The notes: a model not told the origin generated them from the letters alone. A stretch of 64,000 nt of DNA from CAIWHR01 sp963717695 (GCA_963717695.1 CAVQWR010000001.1:186001-250000), one strand, 5' to 3'. Numbered from the stretch's first letter, positions 37,252-47,648 are shown. A program made the numbers and translations.

Positions 37252-38331
37252 CTAGACGGTCAACGCCGGGTAATCGGTGTATCCCTTTGCGCCGGCCGTG
37301 TAGAACGTTCCCATGTCGGGTGCGTTCACTGCGGCGCTCGATTTCCAGCGCACCACCAGATCCGGATTGGCAAGGAATGGCCGTGCAAAGGCCACGAGAT
37401 CGCACTTGTTCGCGGCGAGATCGGCCTCGGCGCGCGCAACGTCGTATCCGCCGGAAAGTATCAGCGCACGCTTGAAGATGCTGCGAAACGTCGCTTTCAT
37501 CGATGCGGGCACCGGGGGCGCGCCCATCGCGGAGTGGTCGACGAGGTGGACGTAGACCGGCGCGAGCACATCGAGTTCGGACGCGAGGTAGGCATAGTCC
37601 GCTTCCATCGCCGGGTAGAGGGGCATGTCGTTGAACACGCCGAACGGCGACAGGCGGATGCCGACGCGGTCCTTGCCGATGGCGGCGATCGCCGCCTTGG
37701 TGACCTCGAGTACGAAGCGGGCGCGATTCTCGATCGAGCCGCCGTAGCGGTCGGTACGCTGATTCGAATTCGGCCGGATGAACTGTTCCAGCAGATAGCC
37801 GTTGGCGCCATGCAGTTCGATGCCGTCGAAGCCGGCGGCCACGGCGTTTGTCGCCGCCTGCGCAAATTCGGCGATGGCTTCCGCGATCTCGGCCTCGGTC
37901 ATCGCCGCGGGTGGGGCATTGGGTTTCATCCCTTCCGTGTCGGTGAAGATCTCGCCGGCGGCAGCGACGGACGACGGTCCCAGCACCCGTGCGCCGCGCG
38001 GCAGGTTCGCCGGGTGTGCGACGCGGCCGCAGTGCATGAGCTGCATGAACATTCGCGCGCCGAGCGGGCGCACGGCTTCGGTGACGAGCTTCCAGCCTGC
38101 AACCTGTTCCGCGGAGAAGATGCCGGGAATGCGCGCATAGCCAAGCCCGTTCGGTGACGGAGCAGTTCCCTCGGTGACGATGAGGCCGGCGGAGGCGCGC
38201 TGCGCGTAGTACTGCGCCATCAGAGCGTTGGGGACGTTGCCGAGCGCGCGATTGCGCGTCATCGGCGCCATCACCAGGCGGTTCTGCAGCGGGAGGGAGC
38301 CAAGCATGGTCCTGGAGAACAGCAGCGACAT
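37252..38331 (-). CDS. Old yellow enzyme family alkene reductase (NemA-like)
   Basis: A 359-residue FMN TIM-barrel. MSLLFSRTMLGSLPLQNRLV and APMTRNRA open the barrel, FDGIELHGANGYLLEQFIRP gives the substrate His-Asn pair, QRTDRYGGSIENRARF the phosphate and proton-donor region, and LVAFARPFLANPDLV the last strand. NemA-type enzymes reduce electrophilic alkenes such as N-ethylmaleimide, nitro-esters and enones. The ATG at 38331 begins the conserved region; the 21-residue extension to 38394 is not family-like. Confidence 0.9.
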   Translation of the reverse strand: MSLLFSRTMLGSLPLQNRLVMAPMTRNRALGNVPNALMAQYYAQRASAGLIVTEGTAPSPNGLGYARIPGIFSAEQVAGWKLVTEAVRPLGARMFMQLMHCGRVAHPANLPRGARVLGPSSVAAAGEIFTDTEGMKPNAPPAAMTEAEIAEAIAEFAQAATNAVAAGFDGIELHGANGYLLEQFIRPNSNQRTDRYGGSIENRARFVLEVTKAAIAAIGKDRVGIRLSPFGVFNDMPLYPAMEADYAYLASELDVLAPVYVHLVDHSAMGAPPVPASMKATFRSIFKRALILSGGYDVARAEADLAANKCDLVAFARPFLANPDLVVRWKSSAAVNAPDMGTFYTAGAKGYTDYPALTV

Positions 38332-38730
38332 GATTTCTCGTTTCTGGAGGTGATCGAGGAGGGCGTGTTCCGTCGCGAAGACCGCGCAGATCACGGATGC
38401 GGAGGACGGGCAAGTGAAAGCGCGCCGCGCGGCAACTTGCCGCAGGACCGAGGCTCAATTATCGCACGATCGCGATACGGGACTTCTGCACGCTTCGCGC
38501 TCGGGGCCCCTCGTCGCCGCTCGCGGCGCTCCCATTGCTAACAGCGCCGCCTCCTCCTTGCATCAACTGTGCGATGCAACGGTCGAGTGTCGGCGACCTG
38601 CGCTGGTTCGAACAATTCGCAGCCCCGTGCCTGCGGCAGGGGGCCCGCGACCTACATGCAATGTCGTGACCCGCATGTCGATGCGCGTGGGCCGCCTTGC
38701 GCCGGCTCGCGCTTGCTCCGATCCCCTGCG
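38332..38730. other. Intergenic region with repeat copy 1
   Basis: No gene is supported between the alkene reductase and the next SDR. It holds the first copy of a 57-bp direct repeat and a short palindrome TGCATC/GATGCA near 38560. Confidence 0.5.
38491..38547. repeat. 57-bp direct repeat, copy 1
   Basis: Matches copy 2 at 38731-38787 with only two differences, offset by exactly 240 bases. It contains a CGCCGC-TC-GCGGCG hairpin. It does not match any gene end here, so it behaves like an intergenic repeat element. Confidence 0.8.
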
Positions 38731-38787
38731 CGCTTCGCGCTCGGCGCCCCTCGTCGCCGCTCGCGGCGCTCCCATTGCTCACAGCGC
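38731..38787. repeat. 57-bp direct repeat, copy 2
   Basis: The second copy, containing the same hairpin. Its last bases include the stop codon and final codons of the SDR gene at 38779-39552. Confidence 0.8.
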
Positions 38788-39552
38788 TACCGACATCCCC
38801 CCGTCGATGAACAGCAGTTGACCGGTGATGTAGTTGGCGGCGGGCGAGGCCAGGAAAATCGCGAGACCGGCGATTTCGTCGGGCTGGCCCCAGCGGCCCG
38901 CCGGCGTGCGCTTGCACACCCACGCATCGAACTCCGGATTGTCGATGAGCGCGCGGTTCATCTCCGTCGCGAAATAGCCCGGTGCGATGGCATTGACCTG
39001 GATGTTGTGCGGCGCGAGCTCCACCGCCATGCCGCGCGTCAGCTGCCGTACGCCGCCCTTCGCGGCCGTGTAGGGGACGACGGTCGGACGCGCAAGCTCG
39101 CTCATCAGCGACGCGATGTTGATGATCTTGCCGCTCTTGCGCGCAATCATTCCCGGAAGCGCGGCCTGCGCGACGAGATAGGGCGCCGTGAGGTTGGTCG
39201 CGATCACTTCGTCCCATTCCGACCGCGGAAACTCCACGACCGGGTGCCGGCGCTGGATGCCGGCATTGTTGACGACGATGTCGAGATGTCCATACGACTC
39301 GAGGATGCCGTCGACACCGCGCTTGATGCCGGTGGCGTCGGTGACGTCGAACACCGTGGTCGATGCGGCGAGCCCCTGATCGACGAGCTTTTTTTTCGCG
39401 GCGGCGAGCTCCTCGGGCCGGCGGCCGTTGAGGACGACGGTCGCGCCGGCGCGGGCGAGACCGCCGGCGATGGCGAAGCCCAGGCCGCGGTACGCGCCGG
39501 TGACGAGCGCGACCTTCCCGGTGAGATCGAACGGATTCGTGATGCCTGACAT
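38779..39552 (-). CDS. SDR family oxidoreductase (KduD/gluconate 5-dehydrogenase-like)
   Basis: A 257-residue classical SDR. It has VALVTGAYRGLGFAIAGGLA for NAD(P) binding, IVVNNAGIQRRHPV, IINIASLMSEL with the catalytic Ser, VPYTAAKGGVRQLTRGMAVE with Y-x-x-x-K, and INGQ-type closing GQLLFIDGGMSVAL. The pattern NAGIQRRHPV and the TAAKGGV segment are typical of KduD and gluconate 5-dehydrogenases, which reduce keto-sugar acids. Start at ATG 39552, after GGAGGG. A direct repeat overlaps its stop. Confidence 0.85.
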   Translation of the reverse strand: MSGITNPFDLTGKVALVTGAYRGLGFAIAGGLARAGATVVLNGRRPEELAAAKKKLVDQGLAASTTVFDVTDATGIKRGVDGILESYGHLDIVVNNAGIQRRHPVVEFPRSEWDEVIATNLTAPYLVAQAALPGMIARKSGKIINIASLMSELARPTVVPYTAAKGGVRQLTRGMAVELAPHNIQVNAIAPGYFATEMNRALIDNPEFDAWVCKRTPAGRWGQPDEIAGLAIFLASPAANYITGQLLFIDGGMSVAL

Positions 39553-39641
39553 GGACCCTCCATGCGTGTGAGACGGCGCGCCATAACGACCGTGGTGCCG
39601 GCGGCGATGGGACGCGGTTCTTGTTGAATGCGTGCGGGCGC

Positions 39642-42161
39642 CTACAGCGACGCGGCGCGCTCCAGCTCCTCGACCATGCGCGCGACGCGGGCGTCGAGCG
39701 CCTCGGTCGATAGCTCCTCCCGGAACATCTCGACCAGCAGCGGAAATGCGAACGGCGTCGGCCGCGCAGGATTCGTGATGCGCGCGCGCTGTGCGCGGAG
39801 CCGGCGCAGTGTGGCGTCGATCCGCGGCGCTTCCAGCTGGCGTTCCAGCACCTCGCGCACGGCCTGCGCGAGGAGCATGTTCTCCGGATCGTATTGCGCA
39901 AAGACTTCGTAGAGCAGCGCCGACGAAGCCTGCAGCTGGCGCGCGGGATTGGGTTCGCCCGGATAGCCCTGGAAGATGAGGCCGGCGACGCGCGCGATCT
40001 CGCGGAACTGGCGGCGGCCGAGTTCGGCGGCGTTGATGCCGGCCACGATGTCGGCCTCGACGTTGGGTGCGGCGAGGAGGCGCCCGAGGTCGCCGAGCGA
40101 AAGCGGCAGCGGGTCGCGCGAGATGACGCCGAACCCGTAATCGTTGGCGGTGAGGCTGAACGTGCGGGGCGCCTCGCGGGAGAGCCGGAACGAGAACAGC
40201 GTCGCCAGCCCGAAATGCGCGAGCCGGCCCTCGAACGGATAGAAGAAGAGGCAGTGGCCTTCGCGCGTCTCGATGCGCTCGATCAGCCACTCGCCATCGC
40301 CGGGGAGGTCCGACCAGCGCCGCTGCAGCTCGAGCAAGGGCCGCACGAGCTGCATCTCGGCCGACGCGAACACGCCGCGCTTCGCGTCGGCGATCAGCGC
40401 TCGGGTCGCTTCGGCGAGTCGTGTCGACAGTGCCATCTTGCTGCCCATCCAGCGCGGGACGAGCGCGGCATGGCGCGGCGCCGGCGTCACCCACGCCGTG
40501 AACTCGCGCACGCGCACGAGCTCCAGCATGCGCCCGGCGAAGACGAAGCAATCGCCGGGCACGAGGCGGGCGATGAAGCCCTCCTCGACGTGGCCGAGCG
40601 CGGCCCCGTTGCGAAGGCGCACCGTGATGCTCGCTTCCGATACGATGGTGCCGATGCCGATCCGGTGCCGCCGCGCGATGCGCGCGTCGGGGACGGTGGC
40701 GATGCCGTCCTCGCCGATGACCACACGCCTGTATTCCGGATAGGCGTTGAGACTCGCGCCTCCGTGCACCACGAAGTCGAGCGCGAACTGCCATTGCGCA
40801 TCGGTCAGCGCCGCGTAGGCGCGTGTGCCCCGCACTTCGTCGCGCAGTGCGTCGGGCGCGAAGCCACCGCCGAGCGCGCAGGTGACGAGGTGCTGGATGA
40901 GGACGTCCTGCGGCGCGCCAAGCGGCAGCCGGCCCTCGATTGCGCGCGCGGCGGCCGCCTCGCGCGCGGCGGCGGCTTCGACGAGCTCGAGCGCCTGCGT
41001 CGGCACGACCGTGACGCGGGACGTCTCGCCCGGGCGGTGCCCGCTGCGGCCCGCGCGCTGCAGGAGCCGCGCGACGCCCTTGGGACTGCCGATCTGCAGC
41101 ACCTGGTCGACCGGGGCGAAGTCGACGCCGAGGTCGAGGCTCGACGTGCAGACGACGGCGCGCAGGCGTCCGTGGCGCAGCGCGTCCTCGACCCAGTCGC
41201 GCACCTCGCGCTCGAGCGAGCCATGGTGGAGCGCGATGCGTCCGGCCCAGTCTGGACGCGCCTCGAGGATCGCCTGATACCAGATCTCGGTCGACGAGCG
41301 CACGTTGGTGAACACCAGCGTGGAGCGCGCGCGGTCGATGGCGCGCACGACATCCGGCAGGAGCTTGAGCCCGATATGCCCGGCCCACGGGAAGCGCTCG
41401 ATCGTCTTCGGCAGCATGCTGTCGATGACGATTTCCTTGGTGTCGGCGCCGCGCACGATGCACCCGCGCGACGCACTTCCGACGCCGACGAGGCACGTGA
41501 GCGCGTCGTCGAGGTTGGCAAGGGTTGCCGAGAGCGCCCACGTGACGAGGCCCGGGCGGGCGCCCCGCAGCCGCGCGAGGGCGAGCTCGGTCTGCACGCC
41601 GCGCTTCGACGAGAGCAGCTCGTGCCATTCGTCGACGACCACGGCGGCAAGGCCGCGGAAGCGCTCGCGCCAGTCGGCGCGCGCGAGAAGGAGCGTGAGG
41701 CTCTCCGGCGTGGTGACGAGGATCGTCGGCAGGCGCTTCGCCTGCTTCGCGCGGGCGACGGCGGAGGTGTCGCCGGTGCGCACGTCGACGGTCCAGTGCG
41801 GACGCAGCGCCGCCGCGGCGCCCGCGAGCGCGAGGCCGGTGTCGGCGGCGAGCGCGCGCAGCGGCGTGATCCACAACAGCGTGAGCGGCGGCGGCGCCAA
41901 CGCCTCGCCCTCGGGTCCGAGGACGAGGGGCGGCACGCCCACGGCGAGCGTCTTGCCCATGCCGGTGGGCGCGTGCAGGAGCCCCGATTCGCCGCGTGCG
42001 AAGGCATCCCAGACTTCGCGCTGGAACGCGAACGGCGTCATGCCACGCGCCGCGAACCACGCGTGCGCCGGTGCGAAAAGATCGCGCAGGTCGTGCGCCG
42101 CGCTTTCCGTCACCGCGGCGGCGGCGCTGTCCTGCAATTCGAGAGGCGGAGCCACGCGCAC
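39642..42161 (-). CDS. Ligase-associated Lhr-type DEXH box DNA helicase
   Basis: An 839-residue helicase with Walker A LLHAPTGMGKTLAVG, DExH box VVVDEWHELL, the SAT motif LSATLANLDD, VCTSSLDLGVDF and motif VI LLQRAGRSGHRPGE, then a long C-terminal Lhr region. This is the ligase-associated group, normally encoded with PdeM, an exonuclease and an ATP-dependent ligase for DNA damage repair. Here PdeM lies at 19135 and no such ligase is in the window, though LigD is about 3 kb away. An intact gene of this length contrasts with its frameshifted neighbours. Confidence 0.9.
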   Translation of the reverse strand: MRVAPPLELQDSAAAAVTESAAHDLRDLFAPAHAWFAARGMTPFAFQREVWDAFARGESGLLHAPTGMGKTLAVGVPPLVLGPEGEALAPPPLTLLWITPLRALAADTGLALAGAAAALRPHWTVDVRTGDTSAVARAKQAKRLPTILVTTPESLTLLLARADWRERFRGLAAVVVDEWHELLSSKRGVQTELALARLRGARPGLVTWALSATLANLDDALTCLVGVGSASRGCIVRGADTKEIVIDSMLPKTIERFPWAGHIGLKLLPDVVRAIDRARSTLVFTNVRSSTEIWYQAILEARPDWAGRIALHHGSLEREVRDWVEDALRHGRLRAVVCTSSLDLGVDFAPVDQVLQIGSPKGVARLLQRAGRSGHRPGETSRVTVVPTQALELVEAAAAREAAAARAIEGRLPLGAPQDVLIQHLVTCALGGGFAPDALRDEVRGTRAYAALTDAQWQFALDFVVHGGASLNAYPEYRRVVIGEDGIATVPDARIARRHRIGIGTIVSEASITVRLRNGAALGHVEEGFIARLVPGDCFVFAGRMLELVRVREFTAWVTPAPRHAALVPRWMGSKMALSTRLAEATRALIADAKRGVFASAEMQLVRPLLELQRRWSDLPGDGEWLIERIETREGHCLFFYPFEGRLAHFGLATLFSFRLSREAPRTFSLTANDYGFGVISRDPLPLSLGDLGRLLAAPNVEADIVAGINAAELGRRQFREIARVAGLIFQGYPGEPNPARQLQASSALLYEVFAQYDPENMLLAQAVREVLERQLEAPRIDATLRRLRAQRARITNPARPTPFAFPLLVEMFREELSTEALDARVARMVEELERAASL

Positions 42162-42195
42162 AGTCTAAATCATGCGGCGGCCGGTGCGCCGCGGA

Positions 42196-44804
42196 TCAGC
42201 CGCTGTCGTGCGGTGCCGCGGCGGCGCGCTGAAGGGCCGTGCCGTTTGGCGAGGGCGGGGCGGGCGTGGAGAGTCCGTCGATGATTCCGGCGAGCTCGCC
42301 GAATCGCGCGGGCTTCACGATGTGGTGGTCGAAGCCCGCCTCGAGCACGCGCCGGCGATCCTCGTCCTGGGAATAGCCGGTGAACGCCACGAGCGTGAGG
42401 GGAGCAAGCTCCGGGCAATCGCGCAGCCGGCGCGCGACTTCGTAGCCGTCCATCCCCGGCAATCCGATGTCGAGGAACACCGCGCGCGGACGAAACTCGG
42501 ATGCGACTGCCAGCGCGTCCGGGCCATCGTACGCCGTGCGCACCTCGTGCCCCATGGTCTCCAGCAGCGCGGCCAGTGAATTCGCGGAGTCGCGATTGTC
42601 GTCGACGACGAGCAGCCGGTGCCGGGCGTCCGCGGGCGTCGGCGCGCGCGCAGCCGGGTCATGCGCGATCGGAGCGCTCGACAGCGGCAGCCGGACCGTG
42701 AACTCGCTGCCGGCGTCGGGGCCGCGGCTCGACGCGGTGACGCTGCCGCCATGCATCTCGGCCAGCCGCTTCACCAGCGTCAGCCCGATGCCGAGGCCGG
42801 ATTCGGCGCGGTCGAGCGAGCGACTTCCCTGCACGAAGAGCTCGAAGACGTTGGGGAGGAGATCCGCCGGAATGCCGATGCCGTCGTCGCGCACGTGCAG
42901 CAACGCACTGTTTCCCTCTGCGGCGATCTCGATCGTGATCGAGCCGCCGCGCGGTGTGTACTTGACGGCATTGCCGAGGAGGTTCTGCACGATCTGTGCG
43001 AGGCGCGTAGGGTCGGCGTCGACCGGCGTCGGCGCGGGGGGGGACGCTGCAGGACGACGCGATGCCCGCGCGCGTCGATCGCGGGGCGAAAGGATTCGAC
43101 GACGCGTGCGACGGCCTCGCCGAGGTCCTGCGTCTCCCGGCGGAGCTCGATCTTGCCGCGCGTGATCCGGCTGACGTCGAGCAGATCGTCGACGATGCGC
43201 GCGAGATGACCCACCTGGCGGTCGACGATGCCGTGCAGGTCCGCGTGGTCGGTGCCGGACTTGTGCCGCATCAATTCCTGCGCGTTGACGATCGCGGAGA
43301 GCGGATTGCGCAGCTCGTGCGCGAGCATCGCCAGGAATTCGCGCAGCCGCCGGTCGGTCTCCTGCAGCGCCTCCACATGGCGCCGTATCGTGAGGTCGCG
43401 CGTGATCTTCGCGAAGCCGCGCAGCCGGCCGTTGCCGTCGTGCAGTGCGGTGATGACGACGTTGGCCCAGAAGCGCGACCCGTCCTTGCGCATGCGCCAG
43501 CCCTCGTCCTCGACGCGGCCCTCGGACCGCGCGACGCCGAGAACGTGTTCGGGCCAGCCGCGCGCGAGGTCCTCCGGCGTGTAGAAGCGGGAAAAATGCG
43601 CGCCGATGATCTCGGATGCGGCATAGCCCTTGATCTGCTGCGCGCCCGCATTCCAGCTCACGATGCGGCCCTCGGGGTCGAGCCCGAAGATCGCGTAGTC
43701 CTTGACGCCTTCGACCAGGACGCGGAAGCGCTCCTCGTTCTGGCGCAGCACCTCTTCGTAATGCTCGCGCTGCAGGAGCTCGCTGCGCAGCACGCCGATC
43801 GCATCCTCGAGGCGGCGCGTGCGCTCGGCGACCCGCCGCGCGAGGAGCGCGTTGCCTTCGCGCAGTTCGCCAAGGACGCGTTCGCGCTCCTGCGTGACCG
43901 CCGCCAGCGCGAGTCCGGTGATCACCAGCGTCGACGCATAGGCGAGCAGGATCAGCAGCGCGACGTTGGACGAGACCGAGTTCCACGGGCCGACACCGTG
44001 CAGCGTCGCCCAGGTGGCGAGCGCACAGACGATGAGCGCCGTGGTCATGGCGCCGCGCGCATCGAAACGGATCGCCGCCCACACGACGAAGGCGAGCGGA
44101 ACGAAGGTCAGCTGGATCGGCGTCGCGACGCTCGCACCTTTCGTGAAGATGAAATAGCAAAGCACCGCGACCGAGGCGATCAGCGCCGCCGCCTCCAGGA
44201 CCTTGGGCGACGTCAAGCGGGGCCGCTTGGCGTAATGCCAGCTCAGGATGAACGGTGTTACGACGATCATGCCGACGGTGTCGCCCTGCCACCACGTCCA
44301 CGCATTGACCAGGAATTGCGACCACGTGCTGAGGCGGAGCACGGCCAGCGCGAAGACCCCGACGCCGGCCGAGACCGTCGCGGCCAGCGCGATCGCGCCC
44401 GCGAACTTGACGACCTCCTCGCCGCGTTCGAAGCGCCCGCTGCCCGCGTAGCGGCGCACAAGATCGGCGGCGATCACCGCCTCGAGCGTGTTGCCCGAGG
44501 CGATCAGCACTGCCAGGAGCGGCGAGCCGTCGACGGTCAGATTGGTCAGCGCGGCCCCGAGCCAGATGCCGGGCCAGAGACGCGTGCCCGCGACGAGGAG
44601 CGCTGCGAGGGCAATGCCGGAGGGCGGCCATACGGCGGTCGCGTACCCCGGCGGGACCGCCAGCAGCAGTGAGCACTTCGCTGCCGCGAAATAGACGATC
44701 GTCAGTATGGCGATCTGGCGATAGGCATTGGCCCGGGGTGGGCGCACCGTGCGCTCCTGTCCAGGGTGTAGCTGCGCGGAACGATCCGGCTCGAAGGCCT
44801 GCAT
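42196..44804 (-). CDS. MASE1 hybrid sensor histidine kinase/receiver (one frameshift)
   Basis: In order: an N-terminal MASE1 sensor with about eight helices (KCSLLLAVPPGYATAVWPPSG), a coiled-coil, a PAS domain (VEGVKDYAIFGLDPEGRIVS), HisKA with MLAHELRNPLSAIVNA, HATPase with NLLGNAVKYTPRGG and a GIGIPADLL loop, then a receiver domain with LLVVDDNRDSANSL and AVFLDIGLPGMDGYE. The frame changes at a run of eight G (43036-43043 on the plus strand); one more base there would join the halves. About 870 residues. Output is unknown, since no DNA-binding partner is adjacent. Confidence 0.85.
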
Positions 44805-44813
44805 GGGTGGCGG

Positions 44814-44819
44814 ATTATA
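44814..44819 (-). promoter_or_regulatory. Perfect -10 element before the MASE1 kinase
   Basis: TATAAT on the minus strand lies only 9 bases before the ATG at 44804, with no ribosome binding site between. If used, the mRNA would be leaderless or nearly so. No good -35 element is visible. Confidence 0.4.
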
Positions 44820-44858
44820 GGCGTGGCGCCACCGCGCCGGGATCCCCGCCACGGCGCG

Positions 44859-47633
44859 TCAGCCGGCAAAGCCGATGCGCCGGAACGCGGCGCGCGTGAC
44901 GCTCTGCCGGGTCTTCGCGAATGCCGCCCATGGGTCGTCGCGGCGCGCGGCAAGGCGCTCGGTGACCGTGCGCACGTTGAAGCGATCGAAGCGGACGTCG
45001 GAGTCGAGCTCGCTCCAGTCGATGGGTGTGGACACCGGGGCGTTGGCGCGCGCACGCACCGCATACGGCGCGATCGCGGTCGCGCCCTCCGCGTTGCGCA
45101 GGTAGTCGATGAAGATCCGGCCCTTGCGCCTGGCCTTCGACACGGTCGCCGTGAAGCGATCGGGAAACGTCCGCACCAGGAAGTCGGCGACCGCGCGCGC
45201 GAAGCCCTTGGCTTCATCCCATTCGAGCGTCGCGCGAATCGGGACGACCACGTGCAATCCCTTGCCCCCCGTCGTCTTCAGAAAACCTTCGAGGCCGAGA
45301 TCGTCGAGCAGCACACGCAGCGTGCTCACTGCCTCGACGAGCGGCGTCCAGCCCACGCCTTCGTCGGGATCGAAATCGAAGATCAGCCGGTCGGGGCGAT
45401 CGAGCCGCGGCGCGCGCGAGCCCCACGGGTGCAGCTCGATCACGCCCCACTGGACGAGGCCCGCGAGCGCCTGCGCGGAATTCGCGCCAAAGTACGTCGC
45501 GGTGCCCCCGCTTTCGGGCACCGCAATGCGCGGCACTGCTGCGTTCACGCTGCGGTCGGCGTGCTTCTGGTAGAAGCACTGGCCGCGCCAGCCGTCGGGA
45601 CAGCGCACGAGGGCGAGGGGACGATCGCGCAGGTACGGCACCATGCGGTCCGCGATCGCATCGTAGAATATCGCAAGGTCGCGCTTGCTGATGCCGGCCT
45701 CGGGAAAGTAGGGCTTGTCGGGATGGCTGAGCTTCACGCCGGCGACGTTGTCGGATGCGGCGTGTCCTGACGCCATCGCCGCGCCCGACGCTGCTCGCTT
45801 CACCGCGGGCGCGGACGCGGCGGCTCGCGCCGCTCCGCGCGTCGCGGAGCGCTTCGCCGTTGCGCGCTTTCGCTGCGGGTCGCCCGCCAGCGCCTCGGCG
45901 TCGGCCACGTCCGGTTTCGCACCGACGGGCTTCGGCGCCGGCTTCTCGCGCACGACGTCGGTCGCCTTCTTGTCCTCGCGCAGCCCCTGGAAGGACGGAT
46001 GCCGCAGCGCACCGTCGTCGCTCCACTCGGTGAAGGCAATTTCCGCGACCAGCTCCGGCTTCACCCAGTGCGCGCCGCGCGCCTCGTAGCCGCGCGGCGG
46101 ATCGACGAAGGCGGGCGTCTTCCGCTCCAGCTTGCCGAGGCGGGCGCGCAGCTGCGTCAGAAGCCGCGTGTCGAAGCCGGTGCCCACCTTGCCCGCGTAG
46201 CGCAGCCTGCCGTCGTCGTACACGCCGAGCAGCAGCGCCCCGAATCCCTCACGCGCGCCCTGCGGGTCGGTGAACCCGCCGATCACCATCTCCTGGCGCC
46301 GGCCGCACTTCACCTTCACCCATTCGCGCGTGCGCAGTCCGTCGCGGTAAGTGGAATCGGCGCGCTTCGAGACAATGCCTTCGAGGTCGAGCGCGCACGC
46401 CTGGCGGAAGAACTCGGCGCCGGCGCCCTCGATGTCGACGCTGTAGCGAACCCGGGGGTCGGAATCGGGCAGAATGGCGCGCAGCAGTCGCTTGCGCTCG
46501 CGCAGCGCGACGCCGCGCAGGTCATGGCCGTCGAGATAGAGCAGGTCGAACACGAAATAGGTGATCGCGCCGGCCGCGGGATCGGACAGCGCATTCTGCA
46601 GCGCCTGGAACCGCGTGCGTCCCTGCGCATCGGCCACCGCGATCTCGCCGTCGAGCCACGCCTGCTTCGCCCGCACGCGCTGCAGCGCCTTCGCGATTGC
46701 CGGCACCGCGGCGGTCCAGTCCTTGCCGTTGCGCGAGAAGAGACGCGCCTTGCGGGCGTCGATGCGACACACCATCCGGTAGCCGTCGAGTTTGACCTCG
46801 TGCAGCCAGTCGTCGCCGGTGGGCGCGGCGCGCACGAGCGTCGCGAGCTCGGGCGAGAGCGTCGCGGGCAGCCGCGCCTTGCGTGCGCCGACGACCGACG
46901 CGGGGGCCACGCCCGCGCGCCCGGAGGCACGCGGCACGGACGTCTTCGCGCTCGCGGTCCGCCCCTCCTTCATCGACTTCTTCGAGGGTTTTGCGATTGC
47001 GCCGGCGGCGAGGTTCGCCTTCACCGACCGGTTCGAGTGCCACTCGTGCGCCTTGTCGCGGGCGATCTCGTCGAGGCTGCGCCCCGAGATCACGCTGTCC
47101 GGCTCCTCGTCGATGATGCGCGCCGCGCGTCCGGCCCTGGCGTAGCCGTCGTTCTCCTTGATCAGAAGCCACGCCTTGTCATTTTCCTTGCCGCCGTACC
47201 TGCCGCCGCGGATGCGGATCAGCGCCCAGCTGCCTTTCAGCTTCTCGCCGTCCAGCGTGAACTTGAGGTGGCCCTTGCGGTAGCCTTCGGCGGGATCGCC
47301 GATCGGCTGCCACGTGCCGCGATCCCACACCATCACCGTGCCCGAGCCGTACTGGCGGGGCGGAATGATGCCTTCGAAATCGCCGTATTCCAGCGGGTGG
47401 TCCTCGACGTGCATCGCGAGCCGCTTGTCGTCGGGATCGAAGCTCGGCCCTTTCGGCACGGCCCAGCTCAGCAGCACGCCGTCGTGCTCCAGCCGGAAGT
47501 CGTAGTGCAGGTGACTTGCCGCGTGCTTCTGGATGACATAGCGGAGGCCCGTCCCGGTGCGGCGCGCGATCCGTCCGCGCGGCTCCGGCGTCGTCCGGAA
47601 ATCGCGCTTCTCGCGATAGCGCTCGAGCCGCAT
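44859..47633 (-). CDS. ligD: Multifunctional NHEJ DNA ligase LigD (phosphoesterase-ligase-polymerase)
   Basis: A 924-residue protein with all three LigD modules in the usual order. Phosphoesterase: SHLHYDFRLEHDGVLLSWAV and PPRQYGSGTVMVWD (residues about 35-165). ATP-dependent ligase: nucleotidyl Lys in HEVKLDGYRMVC, ending with KCGRRQEMVIGGFTDP (about 275-560). Polymerase/primase: KPYFPEAGISKRDLAIFYDA and LIFDFDPDEGVGW with the metal Asp pair (about 640-900). A Lys/Ala-rich linker joins the last two. LigD seals double-strand breaks with Ku. It follows ku by 15 bases in one operon. Confidence 0.95.
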   Translation of the reverse strand: MRLERYREKRDFRTTPEPRGRIARRTGTGLRYVIQKHAASHLHYDFRLEHDGVLLSWAVPKGPSFDPDDKRLAMHVEDHPLEYGDFEGIIPPRQYGSGTVMVWDRGTWQPIGDPAEGYRKGHLKFTLDGEKLKGSWALIRIRGGRYGGKENDKAWLLIKENDGYARAGRAARIIDEEPDSVISGRSLDEIARDKAHEWHSNRSVKANLAAGAIAKPSKKSMKEGRTASAKTSVPRASGRAGVAPASVVGARKARLPATLSPELATLVRAAPTGDDWLHEVKLDGYRMVCRIDARKARLFSRNGKDWTAAVPAIAKALQRVRAKQAWLDGEIAVADAQGRTRFQALQNALSDPAAGAITYFVFDLLYLDGHDLRGVALRERKRLLRAILPDSDPRVRYSVDIEGAGAEFFRQACALDLEGIVSKRADSTYRDGLRTREWVKVKCGRRQEMVIGGFTDPQGAREGFGALLLGVYDDGRLRYAGKVGTGFDTRLLTQLRARLGKLERKTPAFVDPPRGYEARGAHWVKPELVAEIAFTEWSDDGALRHPSFQGLREDKKATDVVREKPAPKPVGAKPDVADAEALAGDPQRKRATAKRSATRGAARAAASAPAVKRAASGAAMASGHAASDNVAGVKLSHPDKPYFPEAGISKRDLAIFYDAIADRMVPYLRDRPLALVRCPDGWRGQCFYQKHADRSVNAAVPRIAVPESGGTATYFGANSAQALAGLVQWGVIELHPWGSRAPRLDRPDRLIFDFDPDEGVGWTPLVEAVSTLRVLLDDLGLEGFLKTTGGKGLHVVVPIRATLEWDEAKGFARAVADFLVRTFPDRFTATVSKARRKGRIFIDYLRNAEGATAIAPYAVRARANAPVSTPIDWSELDSDVRFDRFNVRTVTERLAARRDDPWAAFAKTRQSVTRAAFRRIGFAG

Positions 47634-47648
47634 GCGCCTGCCGGCCGG

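Noticed and set aside
38610..38660. A GGTTCGAAC sequence resembling a tRNA T-loop.
   Set aside because: No acceptor stem, D-arm or anticodon arm can be folded around it.
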